From Prunella strophiata (lineage: Eukaryota; Chordata; Aves; Passeriformes; Prunellidae): a stretch of DNA of 64,000 bases. Where the stretch lies: contig JAZBQD010000015.1 in assembly GCA_036583965.1 (NCBI GenBank), positions 72,394,330 to 72,458,329 on the forward strand. The letters are read 5' to 3'. The notes beneath the pieces are model-generated. The model was not told where the DNA came from and did not search any database. It worked only from the letters and a program-made list of their open reading frames with translations. A program made the translations under genes and the position numbers. Below are positions 62,601-64,000 of the stretch, in pieces. Every line of letters starts with the position of its first letter. Position 1 is the stretch's first letter.

Positions 62601-64000
62601 GGGTTTGAGAACTATAAAACTTACTAGGAAAATGTCTTCATTTCGATAGAAGATCTTATGGCTGTTCTTCTGACAAAGACTTATTAGTTCTGAAGTAGTA
62701 AGTTTGGGTGAAAGCAAATAAGGTCCTGTGAAAAATTCAGAATTTCTGGCACTTAATGAATCTTTCTTGCTTCAGAGTTTAAAAAAGGAAAAAGAAACCA
62801 TTTAACAACAGAATGCATTTTATTTTTCTTTTTCATTGGTTTATGTACTAAATCTTCTCGCATTTGTCCTGCATGCATATATTTTGTGATGTGAAGGAAA
62901 CATAGATTTTACATGAATTTGCCCCAGACATTTCCACTTAAGTGTTAAGGTATTCTTGATTTTACAGCATTTCCACTGCTACTTATGTTAGAAGAGTTTT
63001 CTGAAGTCTACTGTCATCCTTCTATACAAAACATCTACTATGCCACCAAAACTACAATCCTCTTAGTTTTAACTGCAGGTATTAGTGAGATAAGACAGCC
63101 ACATTGCCAACCATTGTCAGACTAAGTCTCTATTTTTCCAGAAACTTCAAAGCAGATATTTGCTACTGGCAACGTCCTGGGTTTGTCTCATAACAAATAT
63201 TCAGGGCCTTACATCAAGTACAGCTGAGTACCATAATAGGTAATTCTGCCACTGTGTTTTACTGATAACCCAGCTGCCACGGTTTCTGGATGAGTATCAG
63301 AAACTCTGAAATTCTGCATTGTTTTGTCATTGTTTTGGCTTGACAGCTGGGATAGTGTCTGAACCAGGTTGATATAACCCCCTTTCCAGGATTTCAAATA
63401 CATTTGCTCTCTTATCTGAAAGGGAGCTGCTTCTTTGCCTTATGTATATGAAGTGGTTCAGATGGGAGTGCTCAGGGAATGTGGGAGACTCAGGGGAGTC
63501 ATGACTCCTTGAAGAGGCACTTCTTCACACATTGATATGGGCAGAAAGCCTGCAGAAGGCTGACTATCGTTAAAACAGGTACTGCCAAATCTTCTTGATG
63601 CCACTGCCAGAGCCTTCCTGCCAGCACTGGCATTTTCAGTATGTCTCTCTGCTCTGACCTGATCAGAACAAGGTTTGAAAACAGCTACAATACTTCCTTT
63701 TTCTGAACGGTTTTGAAACACCTCGGCTTAGAGGGTGTGATAGCTTCAAACAGCTTCTTGAGTTTTATATAGTAGCTGGCCCCTTCTAACAACTGTGGGT
63801 ACCAAGGGCTCTGTTCAGCTAAATAAAAATAGCACAAAAACCACTGAAACAATGTTTTTCATTATTTTATTTTTATTTTTAAGCCATTTCAGCCCTATCA
63901 CTCCTGTACGTATGATAAGCCCCAAGAACATGCCCAGCTTGCAACTCTTTCGAGGGTTATCATTTTGTGTGACACCATTAGACATTTGCTGAGAGTTTGA

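Larger units (their letters stand above)
51048..64000. other. Unassigned A+T-rich non-coding sequence
   Basis: About 13 kb without a supportable gene or recognised transposon. Simple repeats: A runs (51868-51880), an A/AAAAC tract (52179-52210), TA repeat (52887-52904), T runs (53651-53709, 57970-57993, 60903-60916), ATACA-like units (56116-56153) and a TTTG tract (59636-59697). The interval 57500-57850 and the last 550 bases are somewhat less A+T-rich but show no domain or promoter I can support. Open frames at 53822-54088 (+), 59161-59367 (-) and 62307-62627 (+) are unrecognised. Confidence 0.5.

Noticed and set aside
1..64000. tRNA, rRNA, snRNA, CRISPR array, operon or phage-like content
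   Set aside because: I found no B-box-like GGTTCGANNCC, no snRNA hallmark start, no regularly spaced identical repeats with unique spacers, and no run of adjacent coding frames.

Overview
The window looks like 64 kb of non-coding vertebrate DNA, most probably from a bird. The evidence is a set of chicken-repeat-1 (CR1) non-LTR retrotransposons in several stages of decay, one of them ending in the CR1 terminal repeat ATTCTATGATTCTATGA. There is also a solo LTR that resembles avian ERVL-type LTRs, the background is A+T-rich, and nothing looks prokaryotic (no operons, no dense long ORFs). I recognise no intact protein-coding gene, no tRNA, rRNA or snRNA gene, and no CRISPR array. Apart from those in one G+C-rich insert, the open frames are short (about 60-110 codons) and look like chance frames or fall inside repeats.

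Layout. 1-3300: a CR1 fragment on + (about 930-1990), unassigned sequence with one short retroviral RNase H-like motif on -, and a small 41-bp-period duplication. 3300-14080: plain A+T-rich sequence with one CR1 tail on - (7471-7740). 14085-19745: a repeat-dense block with an old CR1 remnant, a solo LTR on -, and a long, badly decayed CR1 (about 17.1-19.75 kb). 20-30.2 kb: plain sequence, with a roughly 10/20-bp-phased AAATCCT-like motif array at 21.92-22.24 kb and a patch of palindromes and alternating purine/pyrimidine at 24.1-24.3 kb. 30.2-37.4 kb: two adjacent CR1 tails on -, two copies of an unidentified 199-bp dispersed repeat, and a possible second LTR. 37.4-49.28 kb: mostly plain, with one young CR1 tail at 44.20-44.38 kb. 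49.28-51.05 kb: a CR1 interrupted by about 760 bp of very G+C-rich sequence, the most anomalous stretch here. 51.05-64 kb: plain sequence with simple repeats.

There is no gene network to describe. The region reads as a gene desert or a large intron. Long homopolymers are mostly T on the + strand (7 T runs against 2 A runs of 18 or more), which would fit an intron transcribed on +, but this is only suggestive. I found no clear sign of a new biological system. The items best worth checking are the G+C-rich insert, the 199-bp repeat pair and the phased motif array. All family assignments come from recall of consensus features, not from a search.
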